A stretch of 64,000 bases of DNA, from the NCBI GenBank assembly GCA_014529385.2, contig CM043944.1:58330268-58394267 (forward strand). The letters run 5' to 3'. The stretch comes from Adiantum capillus-veneris. Taxonomy: Eukaryota > Streptophyta > Polypodiopsida > Polypodiales > Pteridaceae. The notes under the pieces are model-generated. The model ran no database searches and was not told where the DNA came from. It saw only the letters and a list, made by a program, of their open reading frames with translations. The translations under genes were made by a program, and so were the position numbers. The stretch's first letter is position 1, and every line of letters starts with the position of its first letter. Shown here piece after piece: positions 45,804 through 57,572 of the stretch.

Positions 45804-45833
45804 TTTGTCTCGTGTATTGTCTCTGATTCAACA
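45444..45833 (-). repeat. LTR with adjacent primer site, minus strand
   Basis: The LTR runs 45,456-45,833 (378 bp), from TGTTGAATC to GATTCAACA. The bases GCTCTGATACCA at 45,444-45,455 are the complement of the standard TGGTATCAGAGC primer site, so this is the 5' LTR of a minus-strand element whose interior lies or lay to the left. No second LTR was found. A CT tract (about 45,708-45,798, impure at its start) lies inside the LTR. Confidence 0.8.
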
Positions 45834-45843
45834 CATAGCACAT

Positions 45844-47802
45844 TGTCGTGCAGCTCCGCTGCCATGATGAGAAAAAGAGCAGAGAGATGCAAGCTAAGCT
45901 TCTTTGAAGCCTACACATTAAGTGAGAAGTGATCAGGGCTTGATAATAGTCCAAGTTTAATGATTAATATATGCCAGATGCGGCTAAAAAGGGCCAACAG
46001 ATGCCTGAATGATTCCAAAAAAGAGTATGCTTTAAGTGAGCACATATGTAAGTTTATGATCTAGAACTGCAGTGCTTGAAGTTCTCTACCAACCTGTCTT
46101 TACGGCTCGTCGATTGGAGCTACAATGAAGAAGTTATGGCAGTTTATAGTTTAAGTCGATTGCAGATCCGTACCGGATTGGGCAACTGCAGCTGAGGTGA
46201 CAAAAATGAAATGAATGCACGGGACTGAAGTGCCCACTTTGTGGAGCGCGTCGATCTTTACAGATCAGCGATCGGAGTTCTGGTTGCCAAGATAATATTA
46301 GCCGTTTAAGATTCACTGGGGGCCGGCTCCGTACCAGTTCGGTCCGCTCGGTCGGGGCGCCATCTGAGAATTTTTTAGCTTCATTCAAGTTTTGCAATGC
46401 GGAAGAAGTAATAGCTTGAGGAGTCTCATGTCTGGGATGCCATTTCATGCAATGCTTGGCCGGCAATAGTCGTGATTGACAATGCTCGACTAGCAGGAAC
46501 GAAACTCTAACACTCTTTAACCGAATGTAATGGGAAGGACTTACTTCAAATGCAATCACTTATACTTGCATCTAGTAGGCTTGCGGCACTATTCAAGACC
46601 ATTTACAACCACCAAAATTCACTATGATATTGTTAGTCAAGGACTGTTGGAGCATTGGGTGCAGAAAATGCTCAACATGACAGTGGGAAGTCGATTAGAT
46701 TTTATGTCTGGCAATACCTTGATTGACTGTTGGCAATGCATAACAATTGTGGTGCCCTACGAGGGCCTAAGCTCGCCAATAAGTTAATCCGACCGCCCAT
46801 GAGGAGTAAAAGTGGCCGCCCGAAGGCCTAAGTCACTGCCCACTAAGTCGGGAGTTGGCCGCCCAAAATGGGCTAGGCTGCCCAATATTAAAAGGGCAGG
46901 GCCGTCCAAGGGCCGGGCACAAAACAAATTATGTGTGAACAAAGATGGAAAAGGAAGGCATCGCGAAGAGATGAAGAGAATGGGCGCAAGCAAAGAGGGC
47001 AAGACTCGCAACAGGATATAGAGGATCGGATGAGCATGCCGAAGAAACCAAAATTGACGAGCATCCTGAGTCGTTTATATTCAGCCCCATACTCGCCAGA
47101 TTCAGTGCAGTTCTGCCCGTTGCTACCACTTCACTAAAAATAGCTTCCCACGCCACGTCAGTCACACGACGCCGTGACTACGTGGGGGGAGGGGGCTTAT
47201 ATTTTACGGGAATTTTTTGAGGGATGGTTGTTCAAAGAAGGAGAAGAACTGAGGAGCAAGAATTTGTTGGGACGAGCATCACGAAGTGAAGGGAGGAGAA
47301 ACAAGGCGAGAAGGAAGGGAGCCAAGGCGAGGTCTCTCTCTCTGTCTCTCTCCATCTCCAATCAAACCAAGAATCTATCTCTCTCGGCCTTCTGGTAAAC
47401 TGGAGGAGACTCGCTCTCGAGTAAGCAAGGACAGAGGATAAACTCTCTCTACTGTATTTGAAAGATACAAGGGTATCAAGCAGGGGATTTTGTCGGATAC
47501 TTACCTCCTAATCAGTTTATAAAGACTCTAATGGCGAGTATAAGTGGAAATTTTACAGTCTTGATCTCATTCGAGAGCACTAAACTCTCGTAACTCCATT
47601 AGTGCCATTAACGGCACACATTTGTAATTGAATTCCACTTCGGCATTAGCAGTTTAAATTACCATTTCGATTGTCGAGTTTTAAGTAATTAAAGTGTTCA
47701 CAAGATCTGTTGCCTTGTGCCCTGCGTCTTGTCTCTCTTATTTCCCACAGCAAGCAGCCTGGTGCTGACCCGGCTCACCTCGCGAACCCATATCCCCCGA
47801 CA
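45844..47802 (+). repeat. Element L 5' LTR (1,959 bp)
   Basis: TGTCGTGCAG to CCCCGACA. It carries many GGCCGCCC/GGCCTAAG words at about 46,790-46,920 and a short CT-rich stretch at about 47,332-47,352. The partner LTR lacks about 25 bp present here near 46,240. Confidence 0.83.
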
Positions 47803-47845
47803 TCTGGTGAGCCCGACGCGAAACGAGCCGGGGTGGGAGGTAAAG

Positions 47846-48973
47846 ATGGAGATGCCAGAACAGTTAAAGCAGTTTATTAAAGATTTCAATGCCAATGGAC
47901 TTGATAAAAATCAGGCAGTTACAAATTTGCCAAAAATGATGGAATTGGTTCAGGGGTATCTGCAGGAAGAAAAAGCCATGCAGATAAAAAAGCAGATTGA
48001 TGATGCTGTAGAGCTAGCACTTGATGCTGTTCGGGAGCAGTATTATAATTTTCATAGATATGATCCAGAGGGTTTTATTGCATGTTATGAAGCTGAGATG
48101 AAGAGCTGAAATGTTCCAGAAGATCGGATGATTGTAGCTTTTGAGGAGGTTGTAAACTCGGATTTTAAAAAGCAGGTTCAAGAACTGGCAGAAGAATATC
48201 CTACACGGTGGGAGTATTTTGTGGAGGAGTTTATTTACGAAAGCTCAAAGATTCTAGATCGGGACATAAAGGAGATTACTGAACAAAATAAGGTTTTCTT
48301 CAGTAAAGGTGAAGGGGATGAGATGCAGATCCTCAACTATGATGAATTCTGGGAGCATATTTCTGCAAGAAGTAAAGCCAAAGAAAATGTTGAGCTGGAA
48401 GTAGCAGATTCAGTTTCAGAGGAGCTTAATTTGAGCAACGAAGAAAAGGTAAACAATGAATTTAATGCCGGAACAGATTTATATATATTTTTTTCAAAGA
48501 TTGCTTGCATGGACGCTACCTCTAATAATGGTTCCAGTGAAGACATAGACAGTGCAGCAAGCGGTTCGCAAGCTGTTGATCTTGACATGGGTTATTCTGA
48601 AAGAGTTTATCAATCAGATGAACCTCTACAGGATGTTACTGAAGCTATTTGCACTATAGCTGCCGAGCAGGATAACATGTCTACTACAAATGATTGCATA
48701 AATAAATCTATTATATACATAGTAACTGATGAAGTGACTAAGATTGTGGACCCAACACAGGATGAGCCGGAGGATGTCAATGAACCTACGATTGCTACTA
48801 ACAATATGTTTGCAGATGCTATTATTATGGAAGAAGATGCCATAATCGATGATTTCTTGTCTGGATCTGAAGGAGATGTTTATGGAAATATAGAAGAGAT
48901 TTTTGATGCGTATACCTCTTCAGAGGGGGTGTCAGATGAGCCTTTACAGCTCTGTAAATGTATTGCTAAGTAA
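47846..48973 (+). pseudogene. Element L gag-like and acidic protein, first frame
   Basis: The ATG at 47,846 is the first in frame after the primer site. The frame is open to 48,973 except for one TGA at 48,107-48,109. Residues 1-85 (MEMPEQLKQFIKDFNANGLD, EEKAMQIKKQIDDAVELALD) look helical and coiled. FHRYDPEGFIACYEAEMK, then after the stop NVPEDRMIVAFEEVVNSDFK and ELAEEYPTRWEYFVEEF, resemble the gag of some plant Gypsy elements (YEAEM...VPEDR...F..V). The second half is very acidic with no known domain (many Asp/Glu, for example DVTEAICTIAAEQD and IIMEEDAIIDDFLSG). One frameshift near 48,950 joins it to the next frame. Confidence 0.6.
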
Positions 48974-49859
48974 CATGGATGCGGATGAGGAATTAGAGGA
49001 TGACATGGATGACTATGAAGACTGCCTAGATGATGCTGATTGTGAACAAATTATCGAGAGGGATTTTACATCTATGCTTGTAGATGGACTGCATCAGGAG
49101 ATAACTCCTACAATTTTGATGAATTTTGAGACTTCCAAGGGTAATTTTCCCAAGGATGCTATGGATGAAGATCTACAGGATAAAGCTGTTTTTCATGATC
49201 AAGCTAAAGTCCCAATAGGTGAAAATTTATCTGATGATACAGGTCGAGAGACTCCCAAAGTTTTTCGTGATGGCTATGAAGCTAGAGGGGGTGATGATGT
49301 TAAATCATCCTTGATACTGCATAAAGTGCACATGGTTTTTCATTTGCTTGGACAATGTGCCAGATGTGGCTGGATTTGGATGCTATTCCTATTGATGCTT
49401 ATGTCAGTGATGTCTTGGCTGCAAGTAAAAGGGAGTCAGACTTCTTTAATGCTTTCTGGTAACGAGCTTAAGTTGCCAATAGTTTACGGGATGTGGGTGT
49501 TGCACTATGCTTCAGGTGAAGCTGTAGTATATTGCGGAGCCCATCAATGCTATGTGATCTCGATGGTGTTTGATCCAGGAGATTCTAAGGATATTCATAA
49601 GCAGATTCAATACGGATGGATACTGATCAGTATGCATAGTAATTGCGTGCTATTTGAACTAAGGGTAGCATATTTGCACCAAAAATGCTTGATGTTGATT
49701 GATACAGGAAATATATGCTCATGTGGATATTATGATGCCCCAATGTGTGGGAAATTCCTTATTACTCCCTATGATCCTGGAGGATGCTACAAAATTTTTA
49801 AAGGAATGCTGACAATGGGACAAATAATTGGGTTCCTGTTTGATCACGGGGGCTACTAA
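48974..49859 (+). pseudogene. Element L acidic protein, second frame
   Basis: Continues the acidic protein after a frameshift: MDADEELEDDMDDYEDCLDD and further Asp/Glu-rich sequence to about 49,300. It then changes abruptly to a hydrophobic, Cys-rich part (HLLGQCARCGWIWMLFLLML, then VFDPGDSKDIHKQIQYGWIL and LMLIDTGNICSCGYYDAP). LIDTGN could be a protease-like D-T-G, but no flanking motif supports that. The change of composition may mark another frameshift. The stop is at 49,857-49,859. Function unknown. Confidence 0.5.
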
Positions 49860-50450
49860 AGTGCCAATTGTGGATTTGAAGAGTACCAGCTATCTGATGT
49901 AGCAGGTTGCATGGTACAAGATTTTTGTTTTCTAGATTTATGCTGAGTCAGAAGAGTTTTCGGTTATGCACTTAATAAGATCACATGGCTGGCTTCCAGT
50001 TGACTTCTTTGGATAATTGATGAAGTATCTTCACATCTATTGAGTTGGTTCTGCTAACAGAACTTGAAGTAAAGGACGTGACGGTTATTATGTGTGCAGA
50101 CAGAGTAAGGCATACTTGAGCTTGATAGGGTTCCTTAAGAGAGAGCTTAATGGTCAAGCCGTGTGCATCATTAACTGGAGCACTTGAGTCTGGCAGGGTT
50201 CACTACACAAGTTATCCATGATTAAATGCTTTGAAGATACGACAGATACAGTTCAGAGATTATTAATGGACAGCTACCTAATGATTAATTTAGAACATTG
50301 ATGATAGGGTATAAGCCTTATTTTATTTTTGATATGTTTCTCAGTTACGTGAGTCTGATGATGGGCAAAGACCTTAAGGTACCTGTAGCAGATGCAGATT
50401 GAAGTGCTACTGGCACATACCAGAGGCTGTGTAGGTTCAGAGGGGGTAAA
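49860..50450 (+). other. Element L 3' untranslated region
   Basis: About 590 bp without coding sense, ending in the purine tract before the 3' LTR. Confidence 0.65.
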
Positions 50451-51553
50451 TGTCATGCAGCTCCGCTGCCATGATGAGAAAAAGAGCAGAGAGATGCAAG
50501 CTAAGCTTCTTTGAAGCCTACACATTAAGTGAGCAGTGATCAGGGCTTGATAACAGTCCAAGTTTAATGATTTATGTATGCCAGATGCGGCTAAAAAGGG
50601 CCAACAGATGCCTGAATGATGCCAAAAATGAGTATGCTTGAAGTGAGCACATATGTGAGTTTACGATCTAGAACTGCAGTGCTTGAAGTGCTCTACCGGC
50701 CTGTCTTTATGGCTCGTCGATCGGAGCTACGGGAAGAAGTTATGGCAGTTTGAAGTTTAAGTTGATTGCAGATCCGTACCGGATTGGGCAACTGCATCTG
50801 AGGTGACAAAAATGAAATGAATGCACGGGCCTGAAGTGCCCACTTTGCGATCGGAGTTCCGGTTGCCAAGATATTAGCCGTTAAAGATTCACTGGGGACC
50901 GGCTCCGTACCAGTTCGGTCCGCTCGGTCTGGGTGCCATCTGAGAATTTTTGAGCTTCATTCACGTTTTGCAATGCGGAAGAAGTAATAGCTTGAGGAGT
51001 CTCATGTTTGGGATGCCATTTCATGCAGTGCTTGGCTGGCAATAGTCGTGATTGACAATGCTCGACTAGAAGGAACAAAACTCTAACACTCTTTAACCGA
51101 ATGTGATGGGAAGGACTTACTTCAAATGCAATCACTTATACTTGCATCTAGCAGGCTTGCGGCACTATTCAAGACCATTTACGGCCACCAAAATTCACTA
51201 TGATATTGTTAGTCAAGGACAGTTGGAGCATTGGGTGCAGAAAATGCTCAACATGACAGTGGGAAGTCGATTAGATTTTATGTCTGGCAATACCTTGATT
51301 GACTATCGGCAATGCATAGCAATTGTGGTGCCCTACGAGGGCCTAAGCTCGCCAATAAGTTAATCCGGCAGCCCATGAGGAGTAAAAGTGGCCGCCCAAA
51401 GGCCTAAGTCACTGCCCACTAAGTCGGGAGTTGGGCGCCCAAAATGGGCTAGGCTGCCCAATATTAAAACAGCAGGGCAGTCCAAGGGCCGGGCACAAAA
51501 CAAATTATGTGTGAACAAAGATGGAAAAGGAAGGCATGGCGAAGAGATGAGGA
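50451..51553 (+). repeat. Element L 3' LTR, truncated
   Basis: Matches 45,844-46,966 of the 5' LTR, then breaks off at GAAGAGATGAGGAG where Copia A sequence starts. About 840 bp of the LTR are missing. Confidence 0.85.
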
Positions 51554-51555
51554 GC

Positions 51556-51860
51556 AGTTGTTCCATATAAATTTCCTCTTCCAAGTCACCATCAAGAAAA
51601 GCACTTCGCATATCCATTTGATGAGCTTCTAAATCAAATTGAACAGCAAATGCCAATAAAACTCAAACACTTGTAATGCGAACAACTGGTGAAAAAGTAT
51701 CTTGATAATCAACACCAGCTACTTGGGAATAACCTTTTGCAACTAAACGCGCCTTGAACTTGTCAAAAGATCCATCTGCTTTTAATTTTGTCTTATACAC
51801 CCACTTACATTTAATAGCTGTACGACCAGGAGGTAATTCAGTTAGTATCCATGTACCTTT
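51556..51860 (-). pseudogene. Copia A reverse transcriptase, N-terminal part
   Basis: Minus strand: [51 protein letters not shown], then a stop, then FDLEAHQMDMRSAFLDGDL and EEIYMEQ. These are the Copia RT (RVT_2) motifs up to just before the YGLKQ segment. The YVDD catalytic part is missing because the sequence ends at the junction with Element L at about 51,555. Confidence 0.9.
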
Positions 51861-52047
51861 TGTTGGGATCGGAGAGCACACACACAGAGAGCCAACACGA
51901 AGAAGGAGATAGACACAGTGTATGGCGGGGCGGTACTCACACTACAATGTGTAGTTATGAGTATAGTTATTATGAATGAGTAAATGAATGGCTGTACATG
52001 GGCGACTGAACAACGGGCAGCCGGGCACACGGGCCTTTAACCCAACA
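51861..52047 (-). repeat. Copia B LTR in inverted orientation
   Basis: Reverse complement of the right LTR over its full 187 bp (TGTTGGGATCGG to TTTAACCCAACA), with only a few differences by eye. It sits directly against the target duplication, so it was part of the inserted DNA. Confidence 0.93.
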
Positions 52048-52061
52048 ATTTGGAATGTTCC

Positions 52062-52138
52062 ATACACTGTGTCTATCTCCTTCTTCGTGTTGGCTCTCTC
52101 TGTGTGTGCTCTCCAATCCCAACAAGTGGTATCAGAGC
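52062..52138 (+). repeat. Copia B partial 5' LTR and primer site
   Basis: ATACACTGTGTCTATCTCC to CCAATCCCAACA matches the last about 63 bp of the right LTR. AG and then TGGTATCAGAGC follow, the plant tRNA-Met primer site. Confidence 0.92.
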
Positions 52139-53283
52139 TTGGTAGTGAGAGCACTGAGAGCTTCATCATCATTGTTGAGTGTGTTGAAACTTGCTGCTGT
52201 TTCATTGCCGTTTTTCAGTTTCGCGCACGCACGCATTTCTAAAGAGCAGAAGGTTTTTCTGAGCTTGGCATTGGAAGGTTCAGCACTCTGCGAGTATTTT
52301 CACCAGGTGTCCTGGTATTTAACCCCCCTTTCGGAGCCATTCGTGCCATCAGAAATCCCATCCGAGCTACAGACTAGGAGCTGCGTTTTTCAGCTCTCTT
52401 TGGTAGTTTTCTGCTGCCAGAGCTTCCATAGCCATTACAAGTGCCATTGCTGTAGTGTCTTCCACTTACGTGAGCCCACAGCTCATTTGAGAGTGTGTAG
52501 CCTCTTCTTGGAGTGGCCTCATACACACAGATAGAGTGGGAGTTTTGGCGACATTGTCTTCTTCGACTACAGGTACAGGTGCAGGTACAGGTTACAGGTT
52601 ACAGGGAGTTTTGGATACAAGTTTCTTCTGTGGTTACAAAACATGTATTTTTGACTGTGGGACAGCCATGTATATGGTTGTGGTTTGAGTGGGAGATTCT
52701 ACTCTTCTGGGCAGTCTATTTATGCGTGTTCTTGAGCTACAGGTTTACATCATCTGTGTATGTTGATGGATGTGGATATGGCAGTTTGACAGACACTCTT
52801 TATGCATGATATTGTGGAGATTTGGTTCACTTATACATAGAGCGGGTTTGCTCTTGCTTGCAGTGTTGCGGTTTGAGTACGGACAGGTACTTGGTTGACA
52901 GTAGAGATTGGACTTCGTTGAGCTTGTGCATTGGTTATATGCTCACTTGGATCCATTTATGCTCACGGATTTGTGTAAGCTTGGTCAGCTTATGTCTCTA
53001 TTGTGGTTATTCAGACATGGAGTATGTTTATGCCTCTATGACAGCTCATTGTTGATGCATTTTGTGGCACGGTTTTCCTAGGCCGGTTGAGTTACAGGTG
53101 TCACGGGTTTATGCATTTGTTTGTGGATTTCTATGTACGTTTTTTGACCATATTATGGGCTGATTTATACTCTATGCGTTTGCTCTTTGATTGAGCAGCA
53201 GGTGTTGTCAGATTTGCAACACTACTTTGTTGTGGCAGTTTGTTGGTTGGTTACAGGTTTCTCATTGTTGCATTCTTGTTGTA
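52139..53283 (+). other. Copia B leader
   Basis: About 1.1 kb between the primer site and the gag ATG. It contains short tandem words ACAGGTACAGG/GTTACAGG at about 52,569-52,602. No coding sense was recognised. A similar cluster occurs at about 61,525-61,570 upstream of another element's gag. Confidence 0.7.
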
Positions 53284-56200
53284 ATGGGCACTAAAGAGGA
53301 CACAGTTTTCAATATTGAGAAATTGGATGGTGCTAATTTCTCATATTGGAAAGATCAGATTTGGGATGTCTTGGTGCAGAAGAAACAGATTCGACCTCTA
53401 AAGTTGCAGGGAGTTAAGCCAGAGAACATGGAGAGGGATGATTGGGAGGAGTTGGATGAGATGTGCAGGTCTACCATTAGGCTTTCCCTTTCAAAGTCTG
53501 TTTATTACAATGTGAAAGATGCACAGGGTGGAGCTTATGAGCTATGGCAGCGGATTTGCGATATGTATGATAAGCATTCGGCTGCTTCTATGGTGTATTG
53601 GATTAAAAAGCTTATTGATTTGCGAATGGAGGAAGGTGCTTCCATGAATGCGCATTTGAATGAGTTCAATACAATTTTCAGCCAACTTGCTACGCAGAAA
53701 ATTACGTTTGAGGACAATGTAAAAGCTATGTTTTTACTTGTCACGTTGCCTGAGTCATGGGACACATTTAGGACAGCCATAAGTAACTCGGTTCCTGCGG
53801 ATGAGTTGACAAGTACTAATGTGGAGTCTAGTCTTCTCACGGAAGAGATTAATCGAAAGAATAATGCAAGTAGTAAGTCTTCTAGTGCAATGGTTGTCAG
53901 AGGCAGGACTATGGACAAGTATAAGTCCAACAGGGGTAAATCTAGAAGCAAGTTCCGTGCAGGCACAAGTAAAAAGGATGTGGAATGTTTTCATTGTGGT
54001 AGAAAAGGCCATTTCAAAAAGGATTGCTACAAGTGGAAAAGGGAAAATGGAGATGGTAAGAAGAAATACCATGATGCTAAGGACAAGCCTAAATCCAATG
54101 TCAAGATTGAGGAGTTAAATGCAACACAGGGAGAGTGTAGCTCTCAAGATGACCATGTATGTGCTCCGACTAGTGCTACTAGTGAAGAGCTTGGTGATGT
54201 GTTGCTTGCATCCTATTTTGATGACGCTTTTCTTCTCACTCATGAGCGTAGTATGCCTATGGATTGGGTCATTGACAATGGTTCTTCTTTTCACGTTACG
54301 CCTCATAGGTCGTGGTTTCATGACTATGATGCTTCGAGCACAGGTACTGCCAGGATTGTCGATGGGCGTTCTATGCAGATTCATGGCATTGGGGATATTC
54401 ATTTGGCTATGCCAAACTCTACTACTTTTGTCTTGCAGCGTGTGCGTCATGTGCCGGCTCTTGCAAAAAGCTTGATTAGTGTGGGTCAGTTGGATTCACT
54501 TGGTTTCAATGTATCTTTTGGTGATGGAGGTTGGAAGATCACTAAGGGCAGCCTTGTTTTGGTTAAAGGTGCTAAGAGGAATACGTTGTATTCCCTTTGT
54601 GTAGCTAGTGTGGCTGATCACATTGTGGGGATCACTGAGCAACCTCCTGCTTCTTTATGGCATCAGCGTTTGGGGCATATGTCACTAAAAGGTTTGAAGT
54701 TGTTGGCACGTGCAGATTACATTCCCGTTTCAGATTTTGGTGGTTTTGAGTTTTGTGAGCATTGCCTTTATGGTCGACATGCTCGGTCTTCTCATAAGAA
54801 AAGTGTTCCACACAAATCTTTGGAAAAGCTAGCTTTGGTGCATAGTGATGTATGTGGGCCGATGCCCAATGCTTCTCTTGGAGGTGCTATGTACTTTGTT
54901 ACGTTCATTGATGATGCTAGCAGGAAGGTATGGGCATACCCCATTCGTAAGAAGGATATGGTGTTTGATATATTTAAGCAATGGTTGGCTCTTGTCGAGA
55001 CCCAATCAGGTTGTAAGTTGAAGTGCTTACGTACGGACAATGGGGGTGAATTTATGTCTCATGCTTTCACAACATTATGTGTTGAGAAGGGTATACGGCG
55101 CGAGCTTAGTGCTCCCTATACACCTCCTCAAAATGGTGTGGCAGAGCGCATGAACAGGACTATACAGGAAAAAGTCCGTAGTATGCTTTCTATGGCTGGT
55201 TTGTCAAATGGATTTTGGGCTGAAGCTGTTGCCACTTATGTGCATTTGATAAATCGTTCACCTAGTGTTCCTTTGGGCTTCAAAGTGCCTGAAGAGGTAT
55301 GGACAGGTTTGCCACCTTCGTATGGTCACCTTCGTGTTTTTGGCTGTGAAGCTTATTTACATGTACCTAAGGCAAAACGCAACAAATTGGATCCAAAGAG
55401 CAAGAGATGTATCTTCTTGGGTTATGGTAGCTCTGGTGAGATGGGTTATCGATTGTGGGATCCTATTGACAGGAAGATTGTGTGCAGCCATGATGTTGTT
55501 TTTCATGAGGACTCTATGTATAGAGCATCACCCCGAACTGTTGAGGTTCGGCGTGTGATATTTGAGGAGGATGGTCATCGGTATGATGGTCCCATGGCCG
55601 CTCGTGGGCAGCCCATTGACCCTCAAGTGGGAGATCAGCCCTTGTTGGGAGATCATGTAGATGTGGGACAGCCAGATGCACCTCCTGCACAGTCTTTGAG
55701 GCGTTCAGAGCAGCGTGCAAGACAGCCTCACCGTTTTGTGCCTTCTATGGATTATGTATTGTTGACTGATTGCGGGGAGCCATCATGCTATGATGAGGCC
55801 ATGTCTAGTGTTGACAAGCTCAAGTGGGAGCAGGCTATGCAGTCAGAGATGGATTCGTTGATCCAAAATGAAACGTGGGAGCTTACTCCTTTGCCAAAGG
55901 GTAAGAAGGCACTACCATGCAAGTGGGTTTACAAGATAAAATTGTGTTCAATGGATGCAAAGCCTAGGTACAAAGCAAGGCTTGTGGCTAAAGGATTCAA
56001 GCAACAGAAGGGCATTGATTTTGACGAGATCTTCTCCCCAGTGATGAAGATGTCTACTTTGCGTATGTTGTTTGCTTTGGTAGCTACAGAAGACATGGAA
56101 TTGAAGCAAATGGATGTAAAGACAGCTTTCTTACATCCGGACTTGCACGAGGATTTGTACATGGAGCAACCAAGTGGGTTTGTTATTCATGGTTCAAAGA

Positions 56201-57330
56201 ACATGGTATGCCGGCTTCTTAAGACCTTGTATGGGCTGAAGCAATCATCTCGTGAATGGTATCGTAAGTTTGATGCATTCATGAGTTCATTGGGCTATGT
56301 ACGCAGTTATGAGGACCCATGCCTCTATACTCGCAAGGCTGCAGATGGTAGTCTTATTGTTTTGGTTTTGTATGTGGATGACATGCTGATCGCAAGGAAG
56401 TGTATTTCTGATGTGGATGCCTTGAAACATAGGCTACATGAGACCTTTGCCATGAAGGATCTTGGGGATGCCAGTCATATTTTGGGTATGTGGATCACTC
56501 GTGATCGTTCTCGCAAGATGCTCTTTCTTAGTCAGAAAGAGTACATTGACAGGGTGCTTGAGCGTTTTCATATGGAAGGGGGGAAGGCCATTAGTACCCC
56601 GTTGCCTCCATATGTAAAACTCAGCCATGATGACTGCCCTCAGACAGATTTGGAGACTACAGAGATGTCTCAGATTCCCTATGCGTCAGCTATTGGTTCC
56701 TTGATGTATGCCATGGTGGCTACGCGTCCAGATCTTGCTCATGCAGTTGGTGTGGTTAGCAGGTACATGTCTAACCCGAGCAAGCGTCATTGGGATGCAG
56801 TGAGAGGTATTCTCAGATACTTGAGAGGGACTTCAGAGTTGTCCCTATGTTATGGTGAGAAGGATATGTATGTTTGAGGATATACAGATTCAGACTATGC
56901 AGGGTCAGTGGACTCGAGGAAGTCTACTAGCGGCTATGTGTTCACAGTTGCAGGTGGACCGGTTTCGTGGGCATCACGTTTACAGCCATGCGTTGCTTTG
57001 AGCACTACAGAGGCTGAATATATGGCTGCCACTGAGGCTGCCAAGGAGGCCGTATGGCTCTCACGACTAGTGGGAGATCTTGGTATAGCTGGTGATGCTC
57101 CGATTCTACATTGTGATAGCCAGAGTGCCATAGCGTTGGCACGGAATCCTGTCTTCCATGCGAAGACAAAGCACATTGAGGTGAGGTATCACTTCATACG
57201 AGAGGTGCTAGAGGACAAGCGCATAGAGCTTGTCAAGGTACACACTGACGATAACCCTGCTGATCTACTCACGAAGTCGTTACCCTCACAGCGGTTTGCA
57301 CACTGTAGATCGCTGATGGGTATGGCTTGA
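53284..57330 (+). pseudogene. Copia B gag-pol polyprotein, one internal stop
   Basis: A single frame of 1,348 codons from ATG 53,284 (MGTKEDTVFNIEKLDGANF) to TGA 57,328-57,330. It is broken only by TGA at 56,875-56,877 (codon 1198), just before the RNase H motif GYTDSDYAG. Gag has a UBN2-type region and a zinc knuckle CFHCGRKGHFKKDC (about residues 235-248). The protease has IDNGSSFHV (Asp about 331; Asn replaces the usual Ser of D-S-G). LWHQRLGHMS is the pre-integrase. The integrase triad is Asp 522 (HSD), Asp 585 (TDNGGEF) and Glu 621 (GVAERMN). The RT has YGLKQSSREWY and YVDDM (about 1030). RNase H ends with HIEVRYHFIRE. I chose this ATG because upstream sense (53,191-53,283) does not look like gag. 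Confidence 0.93.
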
Positions 57331-57374
57331 CTTCTTTTGCTGTACTTTGTCCACTTTAAAGGCACACTGCCTTT

Positions 57375-57572
57375 AAGTGGGAGATTGTTGGGTTAAAGGC
57401 CAGTGTGCCCGGCTGCCCGTTGTTCAGCCGCCCATGTACAGCCATTCATTTAATCATTCATAATAACTATACTCATAACTACACATTGTAGTGTGCGTAC
57501 CGCCCCGCCATACACTGTGTCTATCTCCTTCTTGGTGTTGGATCTCTGTGTGTGTGCTCTCCGATCCCAACA
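57375..57572 (+). repeat. Copia B polypurine tract and 3' LTR
   Basis: AAGTGGGAGAT ends at 57,385. The LTR runs 57,386-57,572 (187 bp, TGTTGGGTTAAAGG to GATCCCAACA). The TSD CCTTT follows. Confidence 0.95.

Larger units (their letters stand above)
45844..51553 (+). mobile_element. Element L: large LTR element with gag and an acidic ORF but no pol
   Basis: The LTRs start TGTCGTGCAGCTCC at 45,844 and TGTCATGCAGCTCC at 50,451 and are about 95% alike by eye over 1.1 kb. The 5' LTR ends at 47,802 (CCGACA). The next bases carry a primer site TGGTGAGCCCGACGCG (47,805-47,820), not tRNA-Met; it resembles the tRNA-Trp-type site used by some retroviruses. The 2.6-kb interior codes for a gag-like and an acidic protein only. 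A purine tract TTCAGAGGGGGTAAA precedes the 3' LTR. The 3' LTR is cut at about 51,553, where Copia A begins, so the element's right end and target duplication are lost. Confidence 0.85.
51861..57572 (+). mobile_element. Copia B, nearly intact, with an inverted LTR at its left end
   Basis: The TSD CCTTT lies at 51,856-51,860 and 57,573-57,577. From left to right: a full 187-bp LTR in inverted orientation (51,861-52,047), 14 bp of unrelated sequence, the last 63 bp of an LTR in direct orientation (52,062-52,124), the primer site TGGTATCAGAGC (52,127-52,138), a 1.1-kb leader, one long gag-pol frame with a single stop, the purine tract AAGTGGGAGAT, and a full direct LTR (57,386-57,572). The element has gag, protease, integrase, RT and RNase H in Copia order. 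Its good preservation means recent insertion. Confidence 0.93.
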
